Source: Algoriphagus terrigena DSM 22685 (GTDB taxonomy: Bacteria > Bacteroidota > Bacteroidia > Cytophagales > Cyclobacteriaceae). Taken from it: a stretch of 64,000 nt of DNA. The notes beneath the pieces were generated by a model. It searched no databases. It saw only the letters and a program-made list of their open reading frames with translations, and was not told the origin of the DNA. The stretch is from positions 109,129 through 173,128 of the forward strand of contig NZ_AUBW01000011.1 of NCBI RefSeq assembly GCF_000429445.1, in the 5' to 3' direction. Numbering within the stretch: the stretch's first letter is position 1; each line of letters begins with the position of its first letter. Positions 55,263 to 63,465 of this stretch are shown piece by piece. A program made the position numbers and the translations under genes.

Positions 55263-55298
55263 ATAGCATCGGAGGATTCTTCCGGTGCTATTTTTTTT
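55263..55298 (+). terminator. Terminator after the two lipoprotein genes
   Basis: ATAGCATCGGA (55263-55273) pairs with TCCGGTGCTAT (55281-55291), then a T-run. A second hairpin, CCGACA/TGTCGG, lies just before it. Confidence 0.9.
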
Positions 55299-55310
55299 GT
55301 CAGGAGTGTA

Positions 55311-55350
55311 AAAGCAAAAAGACAAAACCATCGGTTCTGCCTTTTTGTAA
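55311..55350 (-). terminator. Terminator after the QorB gene
   Basis: AAAAAGACAAAACC (55316-55329) pairs with GGTTCTGCCTTTTT (55333-55346) over 14 bp with two G-U. On the minus strand the stem is followed by a T-rich stretch. Confidence 0.75.
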
Positions 55351-55375
55351 AATCAGGTGTGTTAAGTTGTACTGG

Positions 55376-56221
55376 TTACTGCATTGCTTCTTTGACGGTT
55401 CCGGCCATTGGAGTGGTCGGTCTGCCGATCAGCTGTGACAGTTGTTTGGAGTCATCGTAGAGGTCGCCTTTGGCCATACCGGTATCCCAACTTGCAATCG
55501 CTTCAGCCAGTCCGCCCGGCAATCCCACACTCTTCAGGATGTTTGCATATTCCGTCTCGGGCAGGTCGGTGTAGGGGATATTCTTCCCGCTGTTTTTGCT
55601 GATCTCTGCTGCGAAATCGGTCAGCGTATAGGCTTCGTCACCCGCCAGTTCATAGACTTTTCCAATATGCTTCTCGTCCAGAAGGACTGCTGCTGCTGCT
55701 TCGGCATAGTCCCGACGGGCAGCTGCTGAGATCTTTCCGGCACCTGCGCTGCCCACCAAAGCTCCCGCATCCAGCGCACCTGAGATGGATCCTGCTTGGT
55801 TTTCGGTGTACCAACCGTTGCGGAGGATGGTATGGGGGATCCCCGATTCTTTGAGCGCTTGCTCCGTTGCCACGTGCTCACCGGCAAGGCTGATTGAAGA
55901 ATCTGTCGCATGAAGCAGGCTGGTGTAGACAATCCATCTCACGCCGGCCTCTTTGGCGGCTTGGATGACATTGGAATGTTGCTCAGTCCGTTTGCCGACC
56001 TCGCTGCTGGAGATGAGGAGAAGACGGTCGATCCCTTCCAGGCTTGCCGCCAAAGTTTCCGGCTTGCTGTAGTCAAAGACGCGGACTTCAGTGCCCAGAC
56101 CGGTTACTTTTTCAGGATTTCTCACCAGTGCGACTACACCTTCAGAAGCTACTTTGTTTTTTAATTCGGCGATGACCAGATTTCCCAATTGGCCCGAGGC
56201 GCCTGTTACTGCGATTTTCAT
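55376..56221 (-). CDS. QorB-like NAD(P)H-dependent quinone reductase
   Basis: A 281-residue atypical SDR closely following QorB/YtfG: the cofactor loop TGASGQLGNLV (6-16), ALVRNPEKV and YTSLLHA blocks and the C-terminal substrate domain are all present. It would reduce quinones with NADPH, acting as an oxidant or electrophile defence. It lies 37 bp downstream of the ygiD-like gene on the same strand. Confidence 0.9.
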   Translation of the reverse strand: MKIAVTGASGQLGNLVIAELKNKVASEGVVALVRNPEKVTGLGTEVRVFDYSKPETLAASLEGIDRLLLISSSEVGKRTEQHSNVIQAAKEAGVRWIVYTSLLHATDSSISLAGEHVATEQALKESGIPHTILRNGWYTENQAGSISGALDAGALVGSAGAGKISAAARRDYAEAAAAVLLDEKHIGKVYELAGDEAYTLTDFAAEISKNSGKNIPYTDLPETEYANILKSVGLPGGLAEAIASWDTGMAKGDLYDDSKQLSQLIGRPTTPMAGTVKEAMQ

Positions 56222-56258
56222 TGTGCTAAAATTTAGTGGTAGTTATTTCAATTGATTG

Positions 56259-57143
56259 TTATCCGATCTTGACTGAGGTCATGGTCAGGGAGCCTCCGAG
56301 CGGCTCGTCGTTGAAGAGACTGACCGGTTCGTCTTTGTCCTGCAGCGCCAGTGTGTAGAGAAGCGGGAGGTAATGCTCCGGTGTGGGAATGGCCAGTTCG
56401 AACGCCTTCCCAAGTCTGGAGTAGTGGATGAGGTCCTCGTGATTTCCGCTCAGGATGTCCGCCTTGATCTTGTCGTTGGCCTCTATCGCCCAGTCGTATC
56501 CGTAGGGTTCGTTGAGTTTTTGCCAGTGAACCATGCGGAGGTTGTGGACGACATTGCCGCTGCCGACGATCAGGATGCCTTTCTCTCGCAAGCGGCTCAG
56601 TTCTTTGGCTAGCTCATAGTGCTCCTGAGGTGTCTTGTAATAGTCCAGACTGAGCTGCACCACGGGGATATTTGCGTCAGGATACATGTGGCGGATGACC
56701 GTCCAAGCTCCGTGATCCAGACCCCACTGATCGTCCAGATGAATGTCGGTCGAGTGGACAGACGACTTGATCTCGGCTGCCAGCTCAGGCATGCCGGGGG
56801 CAGGGTACTGCACTTGGTAGAGCGCAGGCGGAAATCCCCCAAAGTCGTGAATCGTCTTCGGGTTTTTCATCGCTGTCACCTGAGTGCCTCTCGTCTCCCA
56901 ATGTGCCGACACCACCAGAACCGCCTTGGGTATCTCGATCTGGGCGGAGACGTTTCTGAATCCTTTCACAAACTGATTCTCTTCGATGGCATTCATCGGG
57001 CTGCCGTGTCCCAGGAAAAGCACCGGCATCTTTGGGGTGTTTTCCAAAGGACCTAAGATGGATTTTAAGCTGGATAAGTTCATGGCTCCATAAGTTGACG
57101 CAGCGATCAGTGCTAGCGATTTAAGAAATGAGTTTCGGTTCAT
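56259..57143 (-). CDS. Extradiol ring-cleavage dioxygenase, YgiD/DODA type
   Basis: A 294-residue member of the class III extradiol dioxygenase family. The metal ligands are in FLGHGSPMNAIEEN, SAHWETRGT and the DHGAWTVIRHMYPDA block; SGNVVHNLRMVHW follows. Family enzymes cleave catechol rings such as DOPA. Unlike most, it has about 38 extra N-terminal residues (MNRNSFLKSLALIAAST) that resemble a signal sequence. First gene of a pair with qorB. Confidence 0.9.
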   Translation of the reverse strand: MNRNSFLKSLALIAASTYGAMNLSSLKSILGPLENTPKMPVLFLGHGSPMNAIEENQFVKGFRNVSAQIEIPKAVLVVSAHWETRGTQVTAMKNPKTIHDFGGFPPALYQVQYPAPGMPELAAEIKSSVHSTDIHLDDQWGLDHGAWTVIRHMYPDANIPVVQLSLDYYKTPQEHYELAKELSRLREKGILIVGSGNVVHNLRMVHWQKLNEPYGYDWAIEANDKIKADILSGNHEDLIHYSRLGKAFELAIPTPEHYLPLLYTLALQDKDEPVSLFNDEPLGGSLTMTSVKIG

Positions 57144-57203
57144 GACAGCTGAGGAATGGATAGGATATCACTCCCGGATGACCGTCGTAGATAGATCACG
57201 ATA

Positions 57204-57211
57204 CAAAGGTA
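57204..57211 (-). promoter_or_regulatory. Candidate -7 element for the ygiD-like gene
   Basis: TACCTTTG on the minus strand (57211-57204) matches TAnnTTTG, about 60 bp before the start; no TTTG is found at 19 bp. Confidence 0.4.
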
Positions 57212-57293
57212 GACCTGCCTAATACTCCATACCCTTGATGTAGGTTAAGAAATTGGGTTGATCTTGGGTAAGATTCGGAGGAGGGATGCAGCC

Positions 57294-57872
57294 TTACTTC
57301 TTCTTGCGGATGCGACTCAGGCTCTCGGGCGTGATGCCGAGGTAGGAAGCAATGTAGGTCTGGGGGACGCGCTGCAGGATGGAACAGTTTTCCTTGATCA
57401 TGTCATTGTATCGCTCCTCAGCCGTGTCCCACATGGTGGAATTGAGCCGTTGAAGCGCATTGAGATAGGCTCTCTGAAACAAGATCCGGAAGTAGCGCTC
57501 CAACTTGGGAACTTCAGCGTAGAGCGTTTCCAGCCGCTCGTAGGAAATCCGCAACAGGGTAGAGGGCTCGATGGATTCGATGTAATAATTAGAGGGTTTT
57601 TGGGAGAAAAAGCTCTCCAGATCACTGATCCAGCTGTTTTCCAGGCTGAGCTGGAAGATGTGTTCTACTCCCTTTTCGTCCACGTGGTAGGATCTGACTG
57701 CTCCGGAGGCGATGAAATAGACATAGCGACAGACGTCACCCGGCACCAGAAGATCCTTCTTCTTTTTGACGGCAATCGGCTCGAATGCATCCAAGATCAG
57801 GCTTTCTTCAGCTTCATTCAGTTCCACCCATCGTTGGATGTAGTAGATCAACTTGTGGTCGGGTATAGTCAT
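57294..57872 (-). CDS. Crp/Fnr-family transcription regulator
   Basis: A 192-residue regulator: a cyclic-nucleotide-binding-like domain (about 25-120, with LLVPGDVCRYVYFIASGAVRSY) and a C-terminal helix-turn-helix (about 150-190, with YIASYLGITPESLSRIRKKK). It lacks the cysteines of Fnr. Located just upstream of the ygiD-qorB pair on the same strand, so it may control them; that is inference. Confidence 0.92.
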   Translation of the reverse strand: MTIPDHKLIYYIQRWVELNEAEESLILDAFEPIAVKKKKDLLVPGDVCRYVYFIASGAVRSYHVDEKGVEHIFQLSLENSWISDLESFFSQKPSNYYIESIEPSTLLRISYERLETLYAEVPKLERYFRILFQRAYLNALQRLNSTMWDTAEERYNDMIKENCSILQRVPQTYIASYLGITPESLSRIRKKK

Positions 57873-58111
57873 CGGTCTAGAAACAAAACTGAGACGGAAA
57901 GATTCCCGAATTGGGGTACGTCAGGAGGCTGTAAATTCCGTGGAAGTGGAGGCCTCTATATTTTATCAAGAGAGCTCCTGACTTGAAGCTATCTTTCGAG
58001 GAACGAGCCGGCTAGTAGACCTGGAAAAAACAGGTTGATTATCAGCTTTTAAGTGTGGACTTTTATTGAATCTCTGGCCTTTAACACCAAGCACCTCACC
58101 TTGATCCCTTG

Positions 58112-58552
58112 ATGGAACTCCTTCCAATATCCCGAACAGTTGATGAAAATCCCCGCTTCATGGCTGATGCATCGGCTGCACCGATTTGTCAGATGATGGA
58201 GGATTACTATGAAAAAATCGGTTTCAGCCCGCCTTGGATCGGGTATTTTTCTTTTGAAGAAGGAGAACTGACGGGCACGGGAGGATTTAAAGGTCAACCT
58301 GTCAACGGCGCCGTGGAGATCGCCTACGGCACTTTTGAGCCTTTTAGGCAGCGGGGAGTCGGAGCAGCTATCTGTCGGCAACTCGTCCTCCTGGCTCAAA
58401 AGTCTGATCCAAGCGTAAAGATCACCGCCCGGACGCTTCCTGAAAACAATTTCTCAACCAAGATCCTGGAGAAGAATGGATTTGAATTTTCCGGAACAGT
58501 GCAGGATCCCGATGATGGGGAAGTTTGGGAATGGGTTTATAGAAAACAGTAG
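58112..58552 (+). CDS. GNAT-family N-acetyltransferase
   Basis: A 146-residue GNAT protein. The acetyl-CoA pyrophosphate loop is PFRQRGVGAAICRQLV near 84-99, preceded by the VEIAYGTFEP strand. The end ENNFSTKILEKNGFEF is the usual C-terminal helix and strand. The start at 58112 (ATG) is preferred over TTG at 58109. The substrate is unknown. Confidence 0.9.
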   Translation: MELLPISRTVDENPRFMADASAAPICQMMEDYYEKIGFSPPWIGYFSFEEGELTGTGGFKGQPVNGAVEIAYGTFEPFRQRGVGAAICRQLVLLAQKSDPSVKITARTLPENNFSTKILEKNGFEFSGTVQDPDDGEVWEWVYRKQ

Positions 58553-58700
58553 AGACAATGATCATCGGTAGCGAATTGCCTTGTTGACTCCTTGAAAAAG
58601 ATGCCGTCGGTCCTGCAAATCATTGCGACTAACCGTATCACCTGCACCGCAGCTCATGTATGTAGAAGAACGGCAGACAGCGAGGCCCATCAAAAGTGCA

Positions 58701-59192
58701 TTACCAGTTATCTGCTACACTTCTGTTTCCAAGATACCAGTGGAATTCAATTTGTTCATACACAAAGGATAGCTCTTCCGTGCGCTCATAGCGAGTGAGT
58801 TCCGGGTTTTTGTTGTTCAGCATGGCGCTTTTGATTCCCACGATTCGTGCGTTGGTTAAAGTGATGCTGTATGCAAGCATCTCCTTCGCCGAGCCACCGG
58901 CTGTTCCCAACTTGTTTGGGGTAAAATTCTTCAGTTCCACCGTGGTCAGTATTTCATTTTGGATCAATGCCTGAAATAACGGGATAGTGCTCTGGTCAAT
59001 CTCCTTCACCACGGTCAGCGGGTGGTGCAGTCTTTTGCCGGTAGCCAATCCGCTGGAAGGGTCGTAAGCCGACATGATTTCATGGTTGTAGGCGACAATC
59101 TCTATCCAGCCTTCCCGCCCTCTTTGGATACTTCCTCCTCTGATTGCTCCCTGGTTTTGTCCTTGTACGATGAGGTAACTGCTAAGTGCCAT
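58701..59192 (-). CDS. Hcp-family tube protein (orphan)
   Basis: A 163-residue Hcp/TssD-like protein, full family length: ALSSYLIVQGQNQGAIRGG at the start, GWIEIVAYNHEI, and the conserved KRLHHPLTVVKEID and ITLTNARIVGI blocks. Hcp forms the tube of type VI secretion systems, but no other type VI gene is in this window. It may be a remnant, an effector-linked or diverged copy, or belong to a system elsewhere. Confidence 0.85.
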   Translation of the reverse strand: MALSSYLIVQGQNQGAIRGGSIQRGREGWIEIVAYNHEIMSAYDPSSGLATGKRLHHPLTVVKEIDQSTIPLFQALIQNEILTTVELKNFTPNKLGTAGGSAKEMLAYSITLTNARIVGIKSAMLNNKNPELTRYERTEELSFVYEQIEFHWYLGNRSVADNW

Positions 59193-59389
59193 AAGCGTTT
59201 TTTTACACTTAAGATAAAAAAGGCATCTCCAAAAAAAGCACCCTTGGCAATATTATTTTCTCAAAACTTTTGTGTTTCCTGCTGTAAGTCAGGCTGTTTT
59301 GGGCAGTGCTGGGTTTAATGATGGGAAAGGCAGCGATTCGGTTTGGTGAGTTTGTTGAACTTTTCCGATCTGGGATAGAACTATTACAG

Positions 59390-59703
59390 CTAAAAGACTC
59401 AACGTCCGAGTAAAAAGTATCAACGTTTATACAAAAAGACTCAACGTCCGAGTAAAAAGTATCAACGTTCATATAAAAAGACTCAACGTCCGAGTAAAAA
59501 GTATCAACGTTCATATAAAAAGACTCAACGCCCGAGCTAAAAGTATCAGCGTTCATACAAAAAGACTCAAAGTCCGAGTAAAAAGTATCAACGTTCATAT
59601 AAAAAGACTCAACGTCCGAGCTAAAAGTATCAACGGTTATACAAAAAGACTCAACGTCCGAGTCAAAAGTATCAACGGTTATACAAAAAGACCCAACGTC
59701 CAG
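59390..59703 (-). repeat. 42-bp minisatellite array B (about 7.5 units)
   Basis: Direct tandem repeats of 42 bp, each of two 21-bp halves: AAAAAGACTCAACGTCCGAGT and AAAAAGTATCAACGTTCATA with small changes. There are no spacers. On the minus strand, which is the direction of the upstream gene, it reads as 14-residue repeats (VDTFYSDVESFYMN). It starts 16 bp after the stop of the TlpA-like gene. Confidence 0.9.
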
Positions 59704-59719
59704 AAAGGTTGCTTGGCTT

Positions 59720-60589
59720 TTACTTTGGTGTAGTTGGCGAGGGTGATGGCGGCGGAGGTGGTGGTAGCGATTGATTGTTTTCGGCCAGTTCCGTCTCCCC
59801 TTCCAGATACGAGATCATCTCCGAGGCTTTGGTGACGACTTTTGCAATAGATCCATCTTGATTAATGATCAGATGGGTGGGGTAGAGCTGCAAGTCCAGT
59901 TTCCCCTGGATCAGCTCCTTTTGTGACGCGACTACCTGATAGTCAAACTCCCTCTTCTTTAAGAATTCCTCCAATTCAGATTGGGAATCCAAAGCCAGAC
60001 TGATGAAGACCAGGTCATCCCGCGTGCTGTACTTCCCGACCAGTTCGTTCAGCATGGGCATCTCTTCTAAACAGGGTTTGCAGGCGATAAACCAAGTCTT
60101 CAGGATCAGGGTCTTGCCCTTTGTACTTTGATTGGTGTAGTGATTCCCCGCAAGATCGGTCAAGTCAAACTCAGGAAAGGCCGTTCCCTCCATGTTGAAA
60201 TGCTTCAGGTTGATCAGCGATTGATTTTCAATCGTGGGAGCAATGTCCTTGTGGGCTGATCCCTCAAGCTTGAAAAGTTGGTAAGTCTCTGGCTTCTTGT
60301 CAGAGGCCAGCCTGACCGGAATGTACTTGCCCGTACCCAATTTTTCCAGAAACTGCTTCTTCCCAATCGTGCCCGAAAGCTCATCCATCCCCACGAAGTC
60401 CGATGAAAGAGAAATCGTGCGGGAATGGTACGTCCACCACTTCATAAAGTCGGTTTGAAGTGTCTTGACGTCCACGTTGGGATCAAGGCTCGCGGCCTTG
60501 CCGGTGACGGCGCTGTCCTCCGACTTTCCCCCACAAGAAAACAGGGCTGCCAGAAGAACTAAGATGAAAAGGGGCTGATGGTTTCTCAT
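59720..60589 (-). CDS. TlpA-like thioredoxin lipoprotein with proline-rich tail
   Basis: A 289-residue protein: lipobox-type signal (FSCG, Cys near 19), a linker region (about 25-130), then a TlpA/ResA thioredoxin domain with WFIACKPCLEEMPM (active-site CKPC near 168-171). The C-terminus is a proline-rich tail (QSLPPPPPPSPSPTTPK). It is a membrane-anchored disulfide reductase candidate. Array B begins just after its stop. Confidence 0.88.
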   Translation of the reverse strand: MRNHQPLFILVLLAALFSCGGKSEDSAVTGKAASLDPNVDVKTLQTDFMKWWTYHSRTISLSSDFVGMDELSGTIGKKQFLEKLGTGKYIPVRLASDKKPETYQLFKLEGSAHKDIAPTIENQSLINLKHFNMEGTAFPEFDLTDLAGNHYTNQSTKGKTLILKTWFIACKPCLEEMPMLNELVGKYSTRDDLVFISLALDSQSELEEFLKKREFDYQVVASQKELIQGKLDLQLYPTHLIINQDGSIAKVVTKASEMISYLEGETELAENNQSLPPPPPPSPSPTTPK

Positions 60590-60782
60590 GGGTTTGGAAT
60601 TGTCTCATGGTTTGCAAAAAGTCAGAGTTATGAACTACAATATAAGAGATAAAGTATTTATATGAAAAACAGGTAATTGACAAGGATAGGAGGGGAGGAA
60701 TTGCAAATCCCAGCCAGCATCATCCTGAATTCCAAGACTCAAAAAGACAGAGTGCGTTGAGAAGGGGGTATTTGATGTTTTT
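60590..60782. other. Intergenic gap
   Basis: No gene or clear signal is visible. Confidence 0.3.
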
Positions 60783-61394
60783 TTAAGAGAAAAATCCATC
60801 ATCCTTCCAATTGGCAGGATTGTTTTTGATGTATTCTGAAATTCGCTGAAATGATTCATCATTTCGGATGATGTGGTCATGAAACCGTGTTTGCCATGCA
60901 AATGGTAATCCCAATCGATTACAGGATTTGGTAACGGCAGATTTGTACGATCCTATAATCGATGAAATGGTATTATTTCCCTGATTTTGAAACCGTTGTT
61001 GGCCGGGGGTGGGTAGGGACAACGCATGCGTTGTCCCTACGTCATGCGTTATTCCCACGTCATGCGTTATTCCCACGTCATGCGGTAGGGACAGGGCATG
61101 CCCTGTCCCTACGACGTTGTTCCCATTCAAAATCAAAATCCCATGTACGTGATTTGGCATCACGACATATTCCCCCAATTCGATATTTTTTGCATGGTTT
61201 TTAATTTCAAACCATAGCACCTCTGCTATGGCACCGGCAGGAGAAACCTGAATTTTTCCTTTCTGTATTTCACCGAAAAAGTGTTGTCGATCCTTTGTAA
61301 AAAAGGTAATGAAATAGGCTGCATCACTTCCATAATCCCAATCTTGCTTTCGGGCTGATTCGCTTCGATATTTCCCTTTGAATTTCTCGGACAT
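60783..61394 (-). CDS. REP-associated tyrosine transposase (RAYT)
   Basis: A 203-residue Y1-type transposase of the IS200-like REP-associated family. SDAAYFITFFTKDRQHFFGEI and MPNHVHGILIL (HUH-type His82, His84) are the family blocks; the helix with the expected tyrosine reads WQTRFHDHIIRND. Residues 95-128 are an insertion coded by palindromes and 18-bp repeats, giving GTGHALSLPHDVGITHDVGITH-type peptide. These enzymes act on REP palindromes. The reading frame is intact. Confidence 0.85.
   Translation of the reverse strand: MSEKFKGKYRSESARKQDWDYGSDAAYFITFFTKDRQHFFGEIQKGKIQVSPAGAIAEVLWFEIKNHAKNIELGEYVVMPNHVHGILILNGNNVVGTGHALSLPHDVGITHDVGITHDVGTTHALSLPTPGQQRFQNQGNNTISSIIGSYKSAVTKSCNRLGLPFAWQTRFHDHIIRNDESFQRISEYIKNNPANWKDDGFFS
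61013..61112. repeat. REP-like palindromes inside the RAYT gene
   Basis: Two perfect 28-bp palindromes at 61013-61040 (half-site GTAGGGACAACGCA) and 61085-61112 (half-site GTAGGGACAGGGCA), with an 18-bp direct repeat GTCATGCGTTATTCCCAC twice between them (61041-61058, 61059-61076) plus a partial third. All lengths keep the reading frame. Confidence 0.9.
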
Positions 61395-61666
61395 TAGGCA
61401 GAAAATTTATCCAGGTCAATCTAATCTTTGATGTAATCAGGATTCTCTTCCTTGTCCTTGTTGGCTGGAATCCACTACTCAAAAATCCTTAGTCAATTTA
61501 ATCTTGGACTGGCCTTTTACCAAACCATTCTCCTAGTTTCCTGCATTTATTTTAATTTGAGTTTCGTTTTCTTGTCTTTCTATCGGGAATTCTGAAATTT
61601 GGAGGGATTGCTCCAGCCATCCAGCACCCCACATCCTACTTCCAACCTCCAACTTCCAACCTCAAC
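61395..61666. other. Gap before the MmcQ-like gene
   Basis: No gene is visible. The right end is word-repeat DNA (CCAACCTCCAACTTCCAACCTC, 61635-61660). Confidence 0.35.
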
Positions 61667-62014
61667 ATGACTTTAGAATACTTCCGCGACTATTGCCTTG
61701 CCCTTCCGCATGTGACGGAGGATACGCCCTTTGGCCCAACCACGCTGGTATTTCGGGTGGGCGGGAAGATCTTTGCGCTGATGGATATCGATAACTTCCC
61801 CTACGTCAATCTCAAGTGCGATCCCGAGCGGGCGGTCGAGCTGCGGGAGCAGTATCCGGGAATCACACCGGGTTATCACATGAATAAGACACTCTGGAAC
61901 TCGGTCAGCACGCATGGGAATGTACCGGATACGCTGATCCTGGAGTTGGCAAGAGACAGCTATCAGCTGATTCGGGATTCGCTGCCGAAGAAAGTGAGGG
62001 ATAGTTTGGAGTAG
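61667..62014 (+). CDS. MmcQ/YjbR family protein
   Basis: A 115-residue protein of the MmcQ/YjbR family, a small DNA-binding-like fold: YCLALPHVTEDTPFGPTTLVFRVGGKIFALMD and YHMNKTLWNSVS are the conserved blocks. It is full length and the function is not well defined. It is alone. Confidence 0.9.
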   Translation: MTLEYFRDYCLALPHVTEDTPFGPTTLVFRVGGKIFALMDIDNFPYVNLKCDPERAVELREQYPGITPGYHMNKTLWNSVSTHGNVPDTLILELARDSYQLIRDSLPKKVRDSLE

Positions 62015-62423
62015 CAGTTTGCAGTGAGCAGTCTGGGGAATTACGATTTACGAAATACGAATTACGAGGCCTTCGGGCGAGGTGAGGAGATTAGGGATAG
62101 TTAGGTTTCTCTTTGGAAAATTTACGAATTACGATTTACGAGTTACGAAGTCTTTGAAGATGGAAAGGTCCAAGACAAAGGTGAACTTTACCACGTTTTA
62201 ACCCTTCGAGTTCGCTCAGGGCGACAACGCCAACTTCCCACTTGTTCAATTAAATATTGAATGATGAAGTTTCGTTTGTGGCCAATTTTTCAATCTTTCA
62301 ATTTTCAAATTTTTCAACCTTAGAGAATCTCCCAATTTTTCAACCTTTCAGAATTTTTCAATTAATATCGAACATCGAATGTCGGCTACTGCCTACTGAG
62401 ACTGCTCACTGAATACTGAAAAA
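62015..62423. repeat. Repeat-rich gap with a dispersed stem-loop copy
   Basis: 62041-62105 is a copy of the element at 48906-49013, with GCC-TTCG-GGC hairpin. CCCTTCGAGTTCGCTCAGGG near 62203 is a REP-like palindrome. The rest is TTCAATCTTTCAATTTTCAAA words and CAGTGAGCAGT/ACTGCTCACTGAATACTG words. No gene. Confidence 0.55.
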
Positions 62424-63383
62424 ATGCCTTTCTTCTCCATCCGCCAAGTATCCAAATCCTACGAATCACAGACGGCCCTGCATCCCTTCTCTTTGGAATT
62501 GGCAAAAGGTCAATTCCTCTCGATCGTAGGAGAAAGCGGTTCAGGCAAGAGTACGCTACTGCGGATCGCTGCCGGACTGATGACCCAAAGCAGCGGAGAG
62601 GTCTGGTTGGGTGACATGCAGATCCAAAATCCCAAGCAAAAGCTCGTGGCCGGATACGATGAGATTAAGCTGATTCATCAGGATTACCACCTCTTTCCCA
62701 ATGCGACGGTGGAGGAAAACATCTCGCGTCCGCTGATGAATTTTGATCCCGAATACAAGAAGCTTCGGATGAAAAGGCTGCTGGAGCAGCTGGGACTGGA
62801 GAAGTACAAGGACCGTCTGCCGCGACAGTTGAGCGGTGGACAGCAGCAGAAGGTGGCAATTGCGCAGGCTTTGGCCGTGGAGCCGGAGGTTTTACTCCTG
62901 GATGAGCCCTTCAGTCATCTCGACACCATCCAAAAGCACAAGTTGATCCTCGAGCTCAAGGAGGTGCTGCGGGAATCCGGCACGACGGTGATCTTTGTGA
63001 CGCATGATCTGGACGATGCGCTGCGGTTGACCGATTCGGTCCTGATCCTGCAAAAGGGCAAGGTCATCCAAAAAGGAAATTCACAGGATCTCTGCGAGCA
63101 TCCGAAGACCCGGTATGTGGCGCGGCTTTTTTCCCCGATCAATCTGATTCCGGACCGGTTTGACAGCTATATCCGTCCGTCAGATGTGCGTCTCCGCACC
63201 AAGGGGGAAGTCCTCGGTCATGTGATTGATCAGCGGTTTTTGGTGCATTACAATTCACTGTTGGTGAAGCTCAAGAACGGTAGCGAAATCTGGGAAGTCG
63301 ATGATCCCGCCCGCAAGTATCACATCGGAGACCGGGTTTACCTGCATTTCGATGAGGAGCGGGTGTTGGTTTTGAGGAGTTAG
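62424..63383 (+). CDS. ABC transporter ATP-binding protein (orphan)
   Basis: A 319-residue ATPase. Walker A is GESGSGKST at 36-44, signature LSGGQQQ near 136-142, Walker B LLLDEP near 156-161 and H-loop THD near 192. The C-terminal part (about 245-319) has IRPSDVRLRTKGE, a TOBE-like regulatory domain of importer ATPases (iron, spermidine or molybdate types). No permease is adjacent, so the partner and substrate are unknown. Confidence 0.9.
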   Translation: MPFFSIRQVSKSYESQTALHPFSLELAKGQFLSIVGESGSGKSTLLRIAAGLMTQSSGEVWLGDMQIQNPKQKLVAGYDEIKLIHQDYHLFPNATVEENISRPLMNFDPEYKKLRMKRLLEQLGLEKYKDRLPRQLSGGQQQKVAIAQALAVEPEVLLLDEPFSHLDTIQKHKLILELKEVLRESGTTVIFVTHDLDDALRLTDSVLILQKGKVIQKGNSQDLCEHPKTRYVARLFSPINLIPDRFDSYIRPSDVRLRTKGEVLGHVIDQRFLVHYNSLLVKLKNGSEIWEVDDPARKYHIGDRVYLHFDEERVLVLRS

Positions 63384-63465
63384 AGTTGGAAGATTGAAAA
63401 ATTGGCCTCAAGACTCTTCATTATTCGAAATTCAACATTCGATGTTTGATATTGAAATTTGAGAT

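Noticed and set aside
58701..59192. Type VI secretion cluster
   Set aside because: Only Hcp is present; no sheath, baseplate or VgrG genes in the window.
59209..59598. 129-codon minus-strand frame over array B as a protein gene
   Set aside because: It consists of the 42-bp repeat plus unique flanking DNA with no family, and the start falls inside a repeat.
59390..59703. CRISPR array
   Set aside because: Same reason: tandem repeats without spacers.
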